From Botryosphaeria dothidea (Eukaryota > Ascomycota > Dothideomycetes > Botryosphaeriales > Botryosphaeriaceae): DNA of 64,000 bases. A program made the position numbers and the translations under genes. Location: the NCBI GenBank assembly GCA_011503125.2, contig WWBZ02000082.1, positions 1,426,001 through 1,490,000 of the forward strand, in the 5' to 3' direction. The stretch's first letter is position 1. Each line of letters opens with the position of its first letter. A model generated the notes under the pieces. That model was not told where the DNA came from. It saw only the letters and a list, made by a program, of their open reading frames with translations, and made no database searches. Of this stretch, positions 1-12,907 are shown piece after piece.

Positions 1-3000
1 AAAACAAGAACTCGTTCATTCCATCAGGCATACCGCCTGCGCCGGAAACTCAAGGACCACCAAGTCTCCCATGAATTGACAAGGGGAAGAGAGGACTGGC
101 CGCCGTTTCCATATCAAAAGGTGGAACGACGTCGCACGTACGCACGAGGCATGCGCTACGGATCGAGCCGTGGATCGCGAGCGCATTGGCATTGGCATTG
201 GAGTCCCTGACAGCCTCTCTCCCTTCCATCCATCAAGAATTGCAACACAGTGTGACGTTCGAAAAGAATCCACTGGGTACTTATGATCCCCGTTAAGAGA
301 GCCTCATTCTTGCAAATCGGCTTTTCGTACCCAACGGCGCGAGAGATCCTCGATCGGGTTTCCCGAACAGAATGGCAGGGCGAGACTCTTGCGAACGCGA
401 TGGACCACGAGGGAAAGAAGGAGGGACGTGCAGCGGTTGATCAAGACCCTTTTCCGGGTCCCATCGACATTGTCGCCGGCGGGACGAACGGAGTGTTCTC
501 CGAGCCACGTTGCGCGTACCTCGACACAAGAAACGCCAAGGTCTACGAAAGGGTGTCTGTCCCATCGGCAACATCTTGCCTAGCCGCTCCCGTCGTCATC
601 GACATCTTCGTCCTCGAAAGGCAAATCCGCCTCACGAATCCCGCGAAGCTGGGAAACTGGGAAAGCCATGAATTTGCCATGGGGCTTTTCAGCACCGGAG
701 GCGTTTCCGCGACACGCTTTTCCGTTGAGCCTGATCCTCCCTTCCGCGTCTATCAATCAATGCAATCTCGATCGCCCGTGTAGGGGTTGCCGACGCACCC
801 GTCACTGTCACTCTCTGTCACTCTCTATTGTGATAGACAGCGCATCGGTTCTAGGCAACATCTCTCCTTTGCATGCCCTCCGCGGCTGACGCCCTCGGCC
901 CTATTCCACCCGCAAACAGCATGCCCGCGAGCATCAACTAAACCCGCCATTACCCACACTTCCTGCTGCCCGACAACGACGACGGCAGACGTCACGATCA
1001 TGTGCTTCACGTGGCGCAGGGAAAGGCATGCGCAGCATACCCCACTAAAAGTTGACAGCTGCCAGCGAGTCAGGCCACGCGTGCTCAAAAAGCGTTCGGC
1101 AGGGGAGGGCAAAAGCGTCATGATGTCTACGAACAGCAGCGTGGCGTTGGTGGAGCGAAAGCAGATCAGCCTCCGTCGGCGCCGTTGTCGAAAGTTATAT
1201 TGCTTTTTCCCCCCTTGCTGTCCTGCGGTGGTTTAGTTCTGCGAAGGCAAGGGCAAGGCTAGACAGGTGGATTTCCAGGGATTGTCGCCGCAGGGCGATG
1301 CTTGGCTGGTTGGTTGGATGGGAAGGAGAGCTAGACAGGCTATTTGTCCGTTAGTGTCTCACTGGTGCGAATCCTGTTGAGAGGACGATGTGTGGAGCAG
1401 TCAGATGTCGCTACTTTAGTGTGCTTGCCGGGTTGGCAAAGTGTGTGTGTGGCAGCACCACCGAACTCTCTAACAATAGCCGGGTAGCAGGGCAGTGGAA
1501 GTGCAGCCAGATGTTGCAGCCTGGTCGCACATGTACCTGCAGGAGATTACGAGGGTACGAGCAGCATCTTTGTGTAACTGGGTGTTCGTTGTGCCCCCCC
1601 AAAAAAAAAGCCCAGGCCAGATCGATAGTGATCGTATTTTGCTGAGGGCAGTCGAGAAAAATCGTTGACAGATCGGAGACAGGTCCGTCAACAAGAATAG
1701 TATCAAGCAATGCCCCATTATAGACGATCCGTTAGTTTCTCTCGACCTCAGGCGTTGCTCCGCAACTACCGCGCCTCCTAAAGAGGCTTTGATAATGCCC
1801 GGGAGCGCTCTGAATGACGGTCTGGCCGTCGGACGGTAAAGCAAGGAAGCGTGGCGAACGGCTTGCTTACTGATGCCACCACCCGACTTGCTTACACATA
1901 CCCATCTATTGATCTCGTCGGATGAAGTGCAATTGTGATAGCTCCTTCCCAAGTCGGGTATATCACGTCTCCCGACTGCACATCTCACTTTGATGTGTGT
2001 GTGAGAGAGAGAAGCGGTCTCGGCCGCTTCGGCGTCCGACCGGATTTAATTTTTTGATTGTGTAGAAAGTGTAAACTACTCACCAGAGGTCGCACACACA
2101 CCTCCGGTCAGATGACCGCAAGCTGCTGTGAGATGCCCCGCCGCCCGTCACACATGCGCACGCACACACACCATTTACCCCCCGCGCAGCCATCAGCGAC
2201 GCGTGTGCGACGACGTGCATCACGGCTTTTTGGATGGCTTGTCTCATCTGCAGGGGAATTGACCTCGAACGGTCATCAATCAATGGTGGCTGCTGACGGG
2301 GTTCGTCAATCCCTGGCTATTGGGGTCTGGTTGGGCGGTCAGTGCCTTCGGGGATGAAAATTGAAATATGTTCGGAACTCGGTCTTTCGCTTGATGAGAG
2401 TGATGGGCGATGATACTCAATGAAGGGGATGCCGTGAGCGTTTGATGGTGGATACGGCAACAAAGCGTGTCAAAGACCTTGAAAATCTTGGAAGCGGGGG
2501 GCTTTGGAACATGGGTATTGTGAATAGGGTGTGTCCGTGTGTGTGTGCTGTGGCTTTGCAGGATGTCGACCCTGGTCCCATCGAGCGTTCATGCTTTCTC
2601 TCATCAAACGATCCCAAATGGGACTTCCCGTGCACACGGCTCTGCTGCGCACACCCCTCCCATCTCTCGCAATCCAACTGCTTTGGGAAGTAGGTGATTG
2701 TGGGAACTAGCCCCCCAATCTCCGACGGACTTTGCGTCGCGGCGTTTTGGATGGTAGGGGTCTCGATCTTTTGGCTTTTGCTTGCATCGAAGCGGGGTGA
2801 TTGGCGATGGCGGAGAGGGGGGTGGTCAGATGAATTGAGCAATCAGGGGATGCCGGGGGTGTTTGACAGACTGGCTGGGGGCCCTGCATCTGCGAGGAAG
2901 GATCGATGAGAGGCAGCTGCCAACGCGAGCGGCGCCGCAAAAGGGAAGGGCTCATGGTGCTATTTGCTAGTGCTCTCGCGTGTCCTTCTATGGTGGTGAT

Positions 3001-4770
3001 GAGGTGAGTGGAGGATTTTGGGGCAGGCGATCATGTCCATCGACGGGCGAATCTCAAAAGGGACAGAGCTGCAGGCTGCAAGCCCTCATCAGACCGCTTT
3101 CTTCCGACTCGTGAATTGGCTTGCTGCTTCATGATGCTTGGCCGCCTCGTGGGCGCGATCCCTTGCGTGCACGATGCGCCGTTTCGCTGAGAGCCGTATC
3201 GCGTGGCGCGTGGACGATTGGCGGTGGTCGCTCAGCCTTACCAGGCGGCATGGTTGCTTTTGCGCATGTGGGCGTTTTTGATCTGTGATGGGGCTGCATG
3301 CTGCATGGGGGAGACAATTCTCAGCGCGGTGCGGCGACTCTCGTGGGCCCCTCGCGGATGATGGCTCACTTTGCACTGCCGACGATGACGATGTCGCTGG
3401 AGCGGGTGAAACATCAGACAGCGGGGTGGCCTCATCTTGCGCGCATGTGGTGTAACGGCAGCTGCCAGTGCCGTTGCATTTTACGGCAGCAGGCTCCGTA
3501 AACATGGCGGCGGCGGCGCGCCGTGTGGCTCGGCCACGATCGAAGCGGATGTGCAAGAGCCGAGAAGGCCCACCAGGAAAAAGGGTTCGCAGCGGGGAGA
3601 GTCAGTTGGCGCCGAGCTGGAGGCAGTTCGGCCGGGCAAATGAGGGAGTGCAATGATTGCTCTGATCGCCCGTGAGTGATGAGTGGGGGCTCGGGGGTTA
3701 GAGTCGGAGTGAGTCAGGCGGCGGGCAGCGAGAGTTTGCTGGCGCCGGGAGATCTGCAGTATCACGGCTCCGGACAGAGGTTGAGGGCCAAAAGCAAGGC
3801 GGCTTCTTGGGTCTGGTTTGACATGCATCCTGGCGCACAGACGTTTGACGGCAGTGACCGAGGAGCCATCGATGATGTAGGATCTGCCTCGTTTCCAGGC
3901 CGCGAGATTCGGCGTGCGAGTCGTGAGGCCACGCGTAAAGTTATCCGCGCTCGCTTTCGCTCTGCCCAGAAAGGCCCTTCTCGACGCGCCGTCAGCCATG
4001 CGCCGACAGAGAATCCCTCGCCGGAGCACCTGCCCCGCGTGTGTCGCAGCCTTGGTAATGTTCCGGCGGGGTGGAAGGTTGCGAAGACGATGGATTTTAG
4101 GTTGGGGCCTGCCCGGCGAACTGGTGTGCGGGCAGCGACGAGGATACCCCGTGCAAGCGCGGCCGACGCAAAGCGCGTCGGCAGGGTCCAGCCAGGCATC
4201 TGGCGGTGCATCGAGTTTAATGCTCGCTCGAGACGAGATCATCCCACGCGCGACGGCTCTTCTGGACGGCTCTTCTGGGCGGCCGCGTGGTGTTGGGCAC
4301 CAGGAGGTCGGACCAGGGACGCGGCGTGGGATGGCCAGGCGGGCAGCGTGTGAGGAGTGATCAGGTGGATGGTGTTGAGGAGCTGCTCCAACACTCCCTC
4401 ACTCGGCCTTGCAGTTCGCTAAGGCAGCGTAGCATTGCGTGCAGAACTCAGCGTCGCTGCCGCAGTTTGCATGAACTGGACTAGCTACAGTGACAATGCC
4501 TCAGCAGCAGCGCGCGCCCGCTGCGCGCTCGGTTCGCAAGCGAGGCACGTGAGAGCTGTGCGCTGTCGAGGGCGAGCTCTCTCGTAGCTGGCGAATAGTG
4601 GGCGGCTCTTTACGCCGGCTCTTTACGAGCCCTCTCGTCCTGGCCTCGACCGCAAGGAGACAACGGACTGCAGATGTGTGCTCTCGTCACTCCACGTTGC
4701 GTCCATGGCAGCTTTCTGAACATCAGCAACGCCAAAAGAAGCGACGCACAACGCTTGCGACGCCACCGGG
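1..4770. other. Gene-free stretch, no supported gene
   Basis: I see no credible coding region in these 4.8 kb. The open frames present (the longest, about 250 codons, lies at 3481-4242 on the minus strand) overlap each other on both strands, have no recognisable domain, and occur in GC-rich sequence where stop codons are rare by chance. There are scattered CA/GT-rich tracts around 2090-2170 and 2520-2560. The last several hundred bases must include the promoter and leader of the ABC transporter that starts at 4771. A non-coding transcript cannot be excluded. Confidence 0.6.
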
Positions 4771-7700
4771 ATGGACCGCGACGTCGAGAAGGTTATTAGC
4801 GACGAGTGCACCCCCGCCGCCCGCCACTCGCACGCTGAGACACTCGACAACCACGACATTAAGCTCGACCAACCCGCTGGCGTCCGACCGGGCGTGAAAC
4901 AAAGTTGGCACGATCTCGGTAGCGGCAATGACATCTCCCTACGAGCCGTCGCGCCCGTCGACGTCTCGGTGCGCGACCTGTCGGTGCAGGTCGACGTCTC
5001 GCCCGCCCGCCCGCTTCAAGCGCTCCAGAGAAAGCGGCTTGAGCCCGACCTCAAGACCATCCTGCACAATGTCTCCGCAGACATGCCGAGTGGCAGCCTG
5101 ACCGCCATCATCGGCGGCAGCGGCTCAGGCAAGACCACGCTACTCAATGTCATGTCAAACCGCATGCACGGACGCAGACTGGATATCGCTGGCCAGACCA
5201 CCTTCAACCGCCATCATGTCCGCGGCGACTTGTCGGGCATCAGCGCCTATGTCATGCAGACCGATGTACTGCAGCCCACGCTGACAGTGCGGGAGACGCT
5301 GCAGTATGCTGCTGACCTCCGCCTGCCGTCGTCTGTGACCAAGGAGGAACGCTGCCGCGTTGTTGACGAGGTCATCCTCGAGCTTGGCCTGAAAGAAGCT
5401 GCCAACACGAGGATTGGAAACAACGTCCACAAGGGCTGCAGTGGCGGAGAAAAGAGGCGGACCAGCATCGGTGTACAGGTTAGCTTTTGCGGTCCGAGTC
5501 CAGATCTAATTGCACAAACTGATGGGTTCAACCTAGTTGCTTGCAAATCCCTCCGTTCTGTTCCTTGAGTATGTGCCCTGTTGTGCCGTCCTTGCGCCAC
5601 TATCACTCCCGTTTAAAGACTAATGAGACATCCAGTGAGCCAACCACTGGCTTGGACGCCACTAGTGCATTTCAGCTCGTTCGCACCCTCAAAAACCTCG
5701 CAAGCAAGGGCAGGACAATCATCACGACGAGTGCGGCCATTTTATCACCCTGGTACCAATGAGTTGGCGCTAATCTAAGCTTATAGTACATCAACCGCGG
5801 TCGGAGATTTGGAATCTCTTCGACAACCTTGTGCTGCTGACCAAAGGTCACCCGGCCTTCTCTGGTGCTGCCGCTGATGCTTTGCCGTATTTTGCTGCCC
5901 TTGGCTACGAACTGCCGCCGTTTGTCAACCCTGCTGAACATTTGATCGACATCGCAGCCGTTGACATCCGCTCACCCGAGCTTGAGGAGGCTTCCTCTGC
6001 ACGCGTCGAAGGCATCAAAGCAGCCTGGAGAGCACACGCTCAAGAAAAGTTCGGCGAAAATGACGAAAAACGGCCTCGTTCTTCGGAGTTGCCTGGTCAA
6101 TCCAATAGAGTCTCACACGCAGAGCTCAGCCGTCAAATCCGGGTCCTGACTGCGAGAACATGGATCACCACCATTCGGGATCCAATGGGCATGTTCGGTA
6201 GTTTTCTGGAAGCCATTGCAATGGCAATCATCACAGGATACATCTTCTTCCAGCTGGGTGAGGATCAATCCGGTATCCGTTCACGTCAAGGTGCACTCTA
6301 CATTGCGTCTTCGTTGCAAGGATATCTGATTCTCCAATTTGAGGTCTATCGTCTGACTATCGATATCGAACTCTTTGACCGCGAACGTGGTGAGGGAGTT
6401 GTTAGCGTTCCAGGGTTCCTCATCAGCCGCAGGCTTGCTCGTTTGCTCATCGAGGATTTCCCCGTCCCGCTGATGTTCTCTCTGATATTCTACTTCATGG
6501 CCGGCTTCCGTACCGATGGACCCCAATTCATGACATTCTTTGCCGTCATTTTGCTTGAACAGTACATTGCTGTTTGCTTTGCAATGACTTGCGTTGCTGT
6601 GTCCCGCACTTTCGCTGGCGCATCGCTGGTTGCTAATATGGCCTACACTCTTCAGTCCATGGCTTGCGGTTATTTCATTCAGTCAAATACCATCCCTGTC
6701 TATGTTCGCTGGACAAAGTGGACAGCATACTGCGTAAGTGAAGTTCTTCATCTTTGAATCATTCGACATACATCAAAGATGCAGGAGCTCTTCTTTAGGC
6801 TGACTGTATCCAGTTCTACGCGTTCGGCGCACTCGCAGCGAATGAGTTCGCCGGCCATTTCTACGCCTGTCCCGAGGCCGGCGGACCATCAAACCCAGCA
6901 TGCAAACAGTACACCGGCGAGTACATTATGGAGTCCCTCGGTTTCCCGTCCAACTGGATCTGGAGGCCAATCATTGTCTTGTTGGCCTTCGTCTTTGCCT
7001 TCTACATTGGCGCGGGGTTCATCCTCCGCTTCTGGAAGGTGGAAATGCAAATAGGCAGAGCCCGTCAAGACGAATCCGACGAATCCGCAGGAAAGGAGAA
7101 AATGACCTCGAGACCTTTGGAAGAAATCCGCACTGTCAAGATCCGCCTCGAAGACTACGCTCTGGAGATTGAGAAGCGGGACTGGATGGGTCGGAAGACC
7201 AAAATATTGGAAGTGCTCAAACCCGTTTCGGCTCAGTTTGAGCCTGGCGTCTTGAACGTCATTATGGGACCTTCGGGATCTGGTAAGACAACGCTGCTCA
7301 ACTCGATGGGTCACCGCTTGAAGAGCAATTTCTCTACGAAATATCACTCGTCTGGCAATCTCTTGGTCAACGATGCCATTCCGTCGGACTCAGTGCTCGA
7401 TTCCATCATTTCCTACGTCACTCAAGATGATGATGCTCTGTTGTCATCATTGACCGTTAGGGAAACGTTGAGGTAAGTCGCTTTTCTTGTACAAGTTGGG
7501 TTTCCGCTCACGTGCGTTCACAGGTTCGCCGCTGGACTCCGTCTTCCATCCTGGATGTCAAAGGAAGAGAAGAACAGGCGTGCCGAGGATATACTTCTCA
7601 AGATGGGGCTGAAGGACTGTGCAGATAACCTCATAGGAGGAGAACTTGTCAAGGGTATCAGTGGTGGGGAGAAGCGTCGCGTCACCATCGCAGTCCAGAT

Positions 7701-9069
7701 TCTTACGGATCCCCGCGTCTTGCTCCTTGACGAACCAACAAGCGGTCTCGATGCCTTTACCGCTTCATCAATTATCGACGTCCTACGCGGTCTTGCGGAA
7801 GAAGGCCGCACGCTCATCCTGACAATCCACCAGTCCAGATCCGACCTCTTTAGCCACTTCGGCAACATCCTGCTCCTTGCCCGCGGAGGCTTCCCTGTCT
7901 ACGCCGGTCCAGGCAAGAACATGCTGCCACACTTTGCATCCCAAGGCTTCGAGTGCCCCCGCAGCACGAACCCGGCCGACTTCGCCCTCGACCTCATCAC
8001 GGTCGACCTCCAACACGAAACCAAAGAAGCTGCCAGTCGCGCCAAAGTCCGCGGCCTCATCGAGAGCTGGACCAGCGACAAGTTCCAGCAACACCGCACC
8101 CTCGCCCGCACCGGCACAACCACCTCCCACACCGCCACACCCGCCGAGCTCGGCGCGCTCAGGCGCAGCATGACGCCCTTCCACGTCGCCTACCCGCTGC
8201 TGGTGCGTCGCGCCATGCTCAACTTCTGGCGACAGCCCCCGATGATGGTTGCGCGCATCATGCAGGTGGTGGGGCTGGGCATCATCCTGGCGCTCTTCTT
8301 CGCGCCACTGAAAAACGACTACTACAGCGTGCAGAACCGTGTCGGTTTCCTCCAGGAGATTCCGTCCATCTACTTCGTCGGCATGCTCCAGAACGTCGCC
8401 GTCTACCCGCTCGAGCGCGACGTCTTCTCGCGCGAGCACGACGACGGCGCGTACAGCGTGGAAGCGTTCTTCATGCAGTACACCACCATCGAGGTGCCGT
8501 TCGAGGCCGTGACCAGCCTGATCTTCGCGGTTCTGGCGGTCTTCGCGGTCGGGCTCCCGCGCACCGTCGAGCTATTCTTCGTCATGGCCTTCAACTGCTT
8601 CTGCATCGTCAGCTGCGGCGAGTCGCTCGGCATCATGTTCAACACGCTGTTCGAGCACACGGGGTTCGCCGTCAACATCACCAGCGTTTTCCTGTCGGTC
8701 GCCCAGATCATGGCCGGCATCATGAGCATCGACATGCCGGTTTTCTTGCGCGACATGAACTACCTCAGCCCCATCAAGTACGTCGTCGCGAACCTGGCGC
8801 CGTACAGCCTCAAGGGCGTGCCATTTTCGTGCACACAGGGCCAGCGGCTGGCCGATGGGCGGTGCCCGATCGAGACGGGCGAGGATGTGTTGAGCTTGTA
8901 TCGGTTGGAGGCGGGCAGTCCGGCGCTGAATGTGCTGTGGTTGGGCGTGTGCACGGTAGTTTATCGCGCGTTGGCGTATGCATTGTTGAAGGCGCGGAGG
9001 GAGAGGTGGAGTTGGCGGTGGTGGAGGGTGGGGAGGAAGGGTGCTGCTGCGGAGGGGACGGTCCGGTAG
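4771..9069 (+). CDS. Full-length ABCG/WHITE-type ABC transporter
   Basis: Predicted ATP-driven exporter of the plasma or an internal membrane, substrate unknown. Exons read 4771-5478, 5537-5568, 5636-5730, 5787-6733, 6814-7472 and 7524-9069, giving 1328 residues with every splice in phase and GT-AG. The order is NBD1-TMD1-NBD2-TMD2. NBD1 has Walker A GGSGSGKTT, signature CSGGEKRR, Walker B FLDEPTTGLD (built across a 32-nt exon) and an H-loop IHQPRSEIW. NBD2 has GPSGSGKTT, ISGGEKRR, LLLDEPTSGLD and IHQSRSDLF. Both Walker A motifs keep the lysine, unlike PDR-type transporters, whose first site is degenerate, so this is WHITE-like rather than PDR. Each half ends in a block of hydrophobic helices; the loop before the last helices has paired cysteines. 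It is convergent with the amine oxidase downstream. No cluster context points to a substrate. Confidence 0.93.
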
Positions 9070-9856
9070 GGAGGGGAGGGGAGGGGGAGATATACCAGTA
9101 CTGAGTTGATACATGCTTCGTACATATATACACACATACACATATACACATATATACATTATTATTGTCGAAAAGGACTGTCTTGATTGTGCAATTTTGC
9201 CCGCATATGGTGCCTGTTGACTTATATTCTCAAACCTATCCTTTCCTCTTGCTCCTACGAAAGCTTTGTACGGACTTTAGGCTTTGCTTGTGGATGAAGT
9301 GAAACGTAATATCTCTTGATCTGCTGAAAATTGCTGTTCTGCGCTAAAGACGGTGATACCGTGAAGGTTGTTAACACTGATTGCATCGGGCTTGTACGCC
9401 AAATTAGACCTTACCTAATACTTCAACGGATCAATTGTATCTGATCGAAATTGCTACTTGGCATTAAAAAAAAATGTCTGCCATTAGTTTAATGTTCAAT
9501 TGGACTTTTTGGGCCAGGTTGCAATTTATCATCAACAAAGTTGTGATGTTGGAGCTTTGAAATGATGGAACACACAACAAAACATCGGGAATGCACCCGT
9601 TATCATGTGTGTCGTCGACACCATCAAAAAAGGAGTCAAAGTCATATTATTTTGAAACAGAAATCAATCTTTAATTGAGGCATTGCTTTGATAGAATTCC
9701 CTCATAATGCTGCAAATGCGCATCAGTATCTGTTCTTGTGTCGTGCGCAAACCACCAATTCAGGTCCAAACTCACACTATATCTACCCTATTCCAATCAT
9801 TCCCAACGCCGCCAAGCTCTGCACCCTCCCTCTTCCTATTTTATTCTACCCTCCTC
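9070..9856. other. Intergenic region between convergent genes
   Basis: AT-rich spacer between the 3' ends of the ABC transporter and the amine oxidase. It contains a TA/CA-rich tract at about 9120-9170 and a poly-A run near 9466. It presumably holds both 3' UTRs. No gene seen. Confidence 0.7.
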
Positions 9857-12222
9857 TCACAACTTACTCCCCGGCGCACAGCACGCCCCCGACGCCTGCA
9901 ACTTCCCGGCCTCCCCCACCGTCGCCGTCCCCGCGCTCTGCTGGTGCCGCTCCTGCGCGCTCGTCGAGCGGTTGAAGCGCTGCTCGCTCGGCGGGACGTC
10001 CAGCGCCGGGTTGCGGTCGAAGAAGTTGACGGGCTTGAGCGCGACCTTGAGGATCTCGACGGGCATGACGGGGAAGTCCTCGATGCGCGGCACGTGGTTG
10101 ATGCCGAACTGCACGAAGACGACGATGTCGGCGTCGACGGCCGGGTCGCCGCGGTCCGCCCAGCGGCGCACGCCGGTGCCGCCGCGCGACTGGTTGGTGT
10201 AGAGGCCGCCGGCGTAGAGCTCGCCGTCGCGGTGCGCGGTCAGGTAGATGTTGTGGTCGGAGAACTCGGCGCGCGCGTGGTTGAAGGATTGCGAGTCGGA
10301 CAGGATCTTCTGGAAGGGCGGCGCCATGATCTTGTAGGCGACGGGCTTGTTGTTGACCGGGTTGCGCACGCCGGCGTTGATGATCTTGTAGACGCGGTTG
10401 GTGTCCGGGTTGAGGTCGTAGCCGCCGGAGTGGGTGAGGGTGGTTTCGGAGACGGTGTAGCCGGTGCCGTGCGGGTTGAAGGCCGAGCGCGGCATCGGGT
10501 GCGCTTCGTCGTAGACGAGGCGGTTGGCGTGGCCCTCGAGCGCCGGGTCGATGCGCAGCGAGAAGATGTGCTGGTGGTGCACGGCGAGGACGCCCGGGTG
10601 GACGATCGTGCCGAAGGGGACCTCGATGCCTTCGTCGATGGGCTGGGTGGACAGGATGCCGGTGGCGCGGACCTCGTACATGAGCTCGCCGGCCTGGTTG
10701 AACTGGAAGGCGAGGATGTATTCGTAGTTGGAGACGGTGATGATGCTCTGGAGGACGAGCTCGCGGTTGCGCACGACGGCGGCGCGGCCGGTGCGGTAGT
10801 TGGTGTGCTTCCAGCCGATGCCGGCGTCTTGCTCGTGGATGCAGACCACGTTGGGCATGTCGACGGTGCTGCCCTTGTCGTCGGACAGGACCGACGACAG
10901 GTAGTGGATGTGGCCCAAGCAGTCGCAGCCTAGTTGTAGGTTGTTTGCCATGATGCCCGCGCCCGCGTCGCCGAGGTCGAAAGCGGATTTCTTGTGGAAG
11001 GGATGTCTCGGGTCCGCGTAGGGGATGTTCATGTCGGACAGCGAGACACGGTAGAACAAAGACCGGTTGTCGTATCTCACATCGTACAGCACCATGCCCT
11101 CACGTTGGTTGAATCCTACCCGGAATCTCCATTTCTGCCAGGCAATTACTGACGAAGTGCCTTCCTGCGTGACAGTAAATGATGCACCCTCCGGTTGCAC
11201 CACGTTCAGTGGCTTCAGATCGGTACGGAGCGCTGGCTGCGCCTCGGGAATGTACTCGTTCGGTGGGTGGATCTTGAGAGGGCCTATAGGCTTGATTTTC
11301 TCGTCTGCGCCTGTTGGGAGGATGTCGATCCGGATAACAGTCATGGTCTCGGTGCTGATTACGGGAGAAATAGGTAGTGGGAGTGCATAATGGTTGGAAT
11401 CAGCCTCGTTGGGGTTGAGCGGATCACGCATGTACATGAAGCATTGGTACATGCGGTCATCGTCGTTGACACCGTCGGAGCCTGGAAGTATTAGCATATT
11501 TGGACCATGGATAGAGCCGGGTTTTAAGCTTGTGCTTTTTTATTTGAACGAGAGATGGAGGGTAAAGCAGTGACGATTATGGTGGCTATGAGTGGACGCG
11601 TAAGGAAACAAGGAGCATACCATAGATCCAAGGGTCGATAACTACAACTGTGCCCTTGGGTAGCTGGAGCTTGGCGATTTCGGCTTGGACGCCTGGGTCC
11701 TCCAGCGCAACCTTCTCAATGGCAACAATCTCGTCACCATCGCCATTGGCATGTACGTTCGGCCCCAAACGGACATTCTTTTCCAGAACACCAGCGGTAA
11801 GATCTACAATCGCCTCGTGGTATTTGTTCTGGATTGCATTAGTGTATGTTGTGGTTTAGAATTTACCCAATGACGCTTTGCCACTGAAGATTCCCTCTGC
11901 CGTTCTGGACCTCTGATGACCACCATAACAGCCGTTGCAGGGGACGTACTGTGTTACGGATGTAATAATTAATGAAGGCCTTCCGACGAATGCTAGGACG
12001 AGGAGCTCCACTGTGTTCGGCATCCAGATAGGGAATGACTTCGGCCTTTGGGGGTTCCTCGAGGGTTACGGCCTTGAAATGCAGGTTTGTGCCATTGGGC
12101 CATGAGCTCTGGATAATTGCAGAAGCGGCCTTGATCTCGTCACCGCCCAGAGGTGCTAGAGGGTGTGTGGCTGTTTGTGTGGCGGAGCGCACGGGCAAGC
12201 TAGAGACGGACTCGGTAGACAT
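9857..12222 (-). CDS. Peroxisomal copper amine oxidase
   Basis: Oxidises primary amines to aldehyde, ammonia and hydrogen peroxide with a copper/topaquinone centre. Exons on the minus strand are 12222-11950, 11828-11621 and 11481-9857, giving 701 residues, the usual family length. The cofactor motif NYEY is present (TVSNYEY, codons near 10710-10730); its first tyrosine is the one known to mature to topaquinone. The protein ends in -SKL, a peroxisomal PTS1 signal, which fits fungal amine oxidases that work beside catalase when amines are the nitrogen source. The start at 12222 is the first ATG in frame and gives a natural N-terminus before the N2/N3 domains. GATA-type motifs and a CCAAT box lie upstream. 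Long open frames on the opposite strand of this gene are compositional shadows. Confidence 0.95.
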
Positions 12223-12389
12223 GGCGGCGGGGTGTTTGCTCCACACCGACTGATAGAGAAATGGGAAGAGACGGGGAGGAGAGCTGGAGCCAAAGCAACA
12301 GGCGCAGTCGGGAGGGGAAATCTTCACAGATATATGAGCACGGCAAGACGGCAGGGACGCATGGGCGCTGACAGCGGCGGTTCTCTGGG

Positions 12390-12907
12390 CGATAAGCAAA
12401 GTGGGGATGGATATTGTGGTTGTCGAGGCTTGAGGGCGGAGCCGCATAGACTTGCCCAACAAAGCATGGCTCCTCGGCGCCCGCCCGGCCGCCCGAACTC
12501 TGATTGGCTGCCCAGTCTCTTCCCAAAGACGTCTGGATGGCCCCGGCTACGCCTTCCTGAGCCTATCCTTCGCTGTGCGACCTGGCTTGATGTTTTCTGG
12601 TTGACTATCGGCCGTTATGTCCCTCGTGCCCATGTTGTGCTGTTCTTCTGCGTACCACTTCTCCGCATCCAGCACGATGCCTGTAAATGATCTGCCGGTT
12701 AGCCGCGCTGCGCTCAATAGAGGAAATTGCACGCGCCGAAGACTACTTTCCGACCACTAATTTACGTACTCCATCCACCTAACGCTCACGCAAGACGTTG
12801 ATCATTTTGCTGTGCATGCTCCACCCTGATAGGATGTCGGTGTCGTGGGTTGAATTGGCCGACAGGACGGACCGATGCGGAGAGGTCCCCATGAGCTTAG
12901 TGATAAG
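12390..12907 (-). promoter_or_regulatory. Candidate GATA (AreA-type) and CCAAT sites upstream of the amine oxidase
   Basis: Upstream of the amine oxidase start at 12222 are three HGATAR matches on the plus strand, CGATAAG at 12390-12396, TGATAG at 12827-12832 and TGATAAG at 12901-12907. A CCAATCA on the minus strand lies at 12498-12504. AreA/GATA factors control nitrogen catabolic genes in ascomycetes, so these would suit an amine oxidase. The motifs are short and expected by chance at some rate, so this is suggestive only. The rest of 12223-13574 holds no gene and is probably a divergent promoter shared with the CstF-64 gene. Confidence 0.3.

Noticed and set aside
1365..1382. GGTGCGAATCC, similar to a tRNA B-box
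   Set aside because: No acceptor-stem pairing or A-box at the right distance; no tRNA can be folded here by eye. No other tRNA or rRNA was recognised in the window.
3481..4242. 253-codon minus-strand and 225-codon plus-strand (3676-4353) open frames
   Set aside because: They overlap each other, have no motifs, and sit in GC-rich DNA where long chance frames are common.
4771..9069. PDR-type multidrug transporter
   Set aside because: NBD1 has a canonical Walker A lysine and signature; PDR proteins are degenerate there.
7953..9104. 383-codon plus-strand frame inside the ABC transporter
   Set aside because: Arg/His/Pro-rich out-of-frame reading of the NBD2/TMD2 exon.
9118..9170. TA/CA-rich tract considered as a mobile-element end
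   Set aside because: Simple low-complexity sequence in a 3' UTR; no inverted repeats, target duplication or transposase nearby.
9707..10933. 408-codon plus-strand open frame opposite the amine oxidase
   Set aside because: Lies entirely over the conserved amine oxidase exon; Val/Arg/Asp/Gly-rich composition without domains, a GC-driven shadow.
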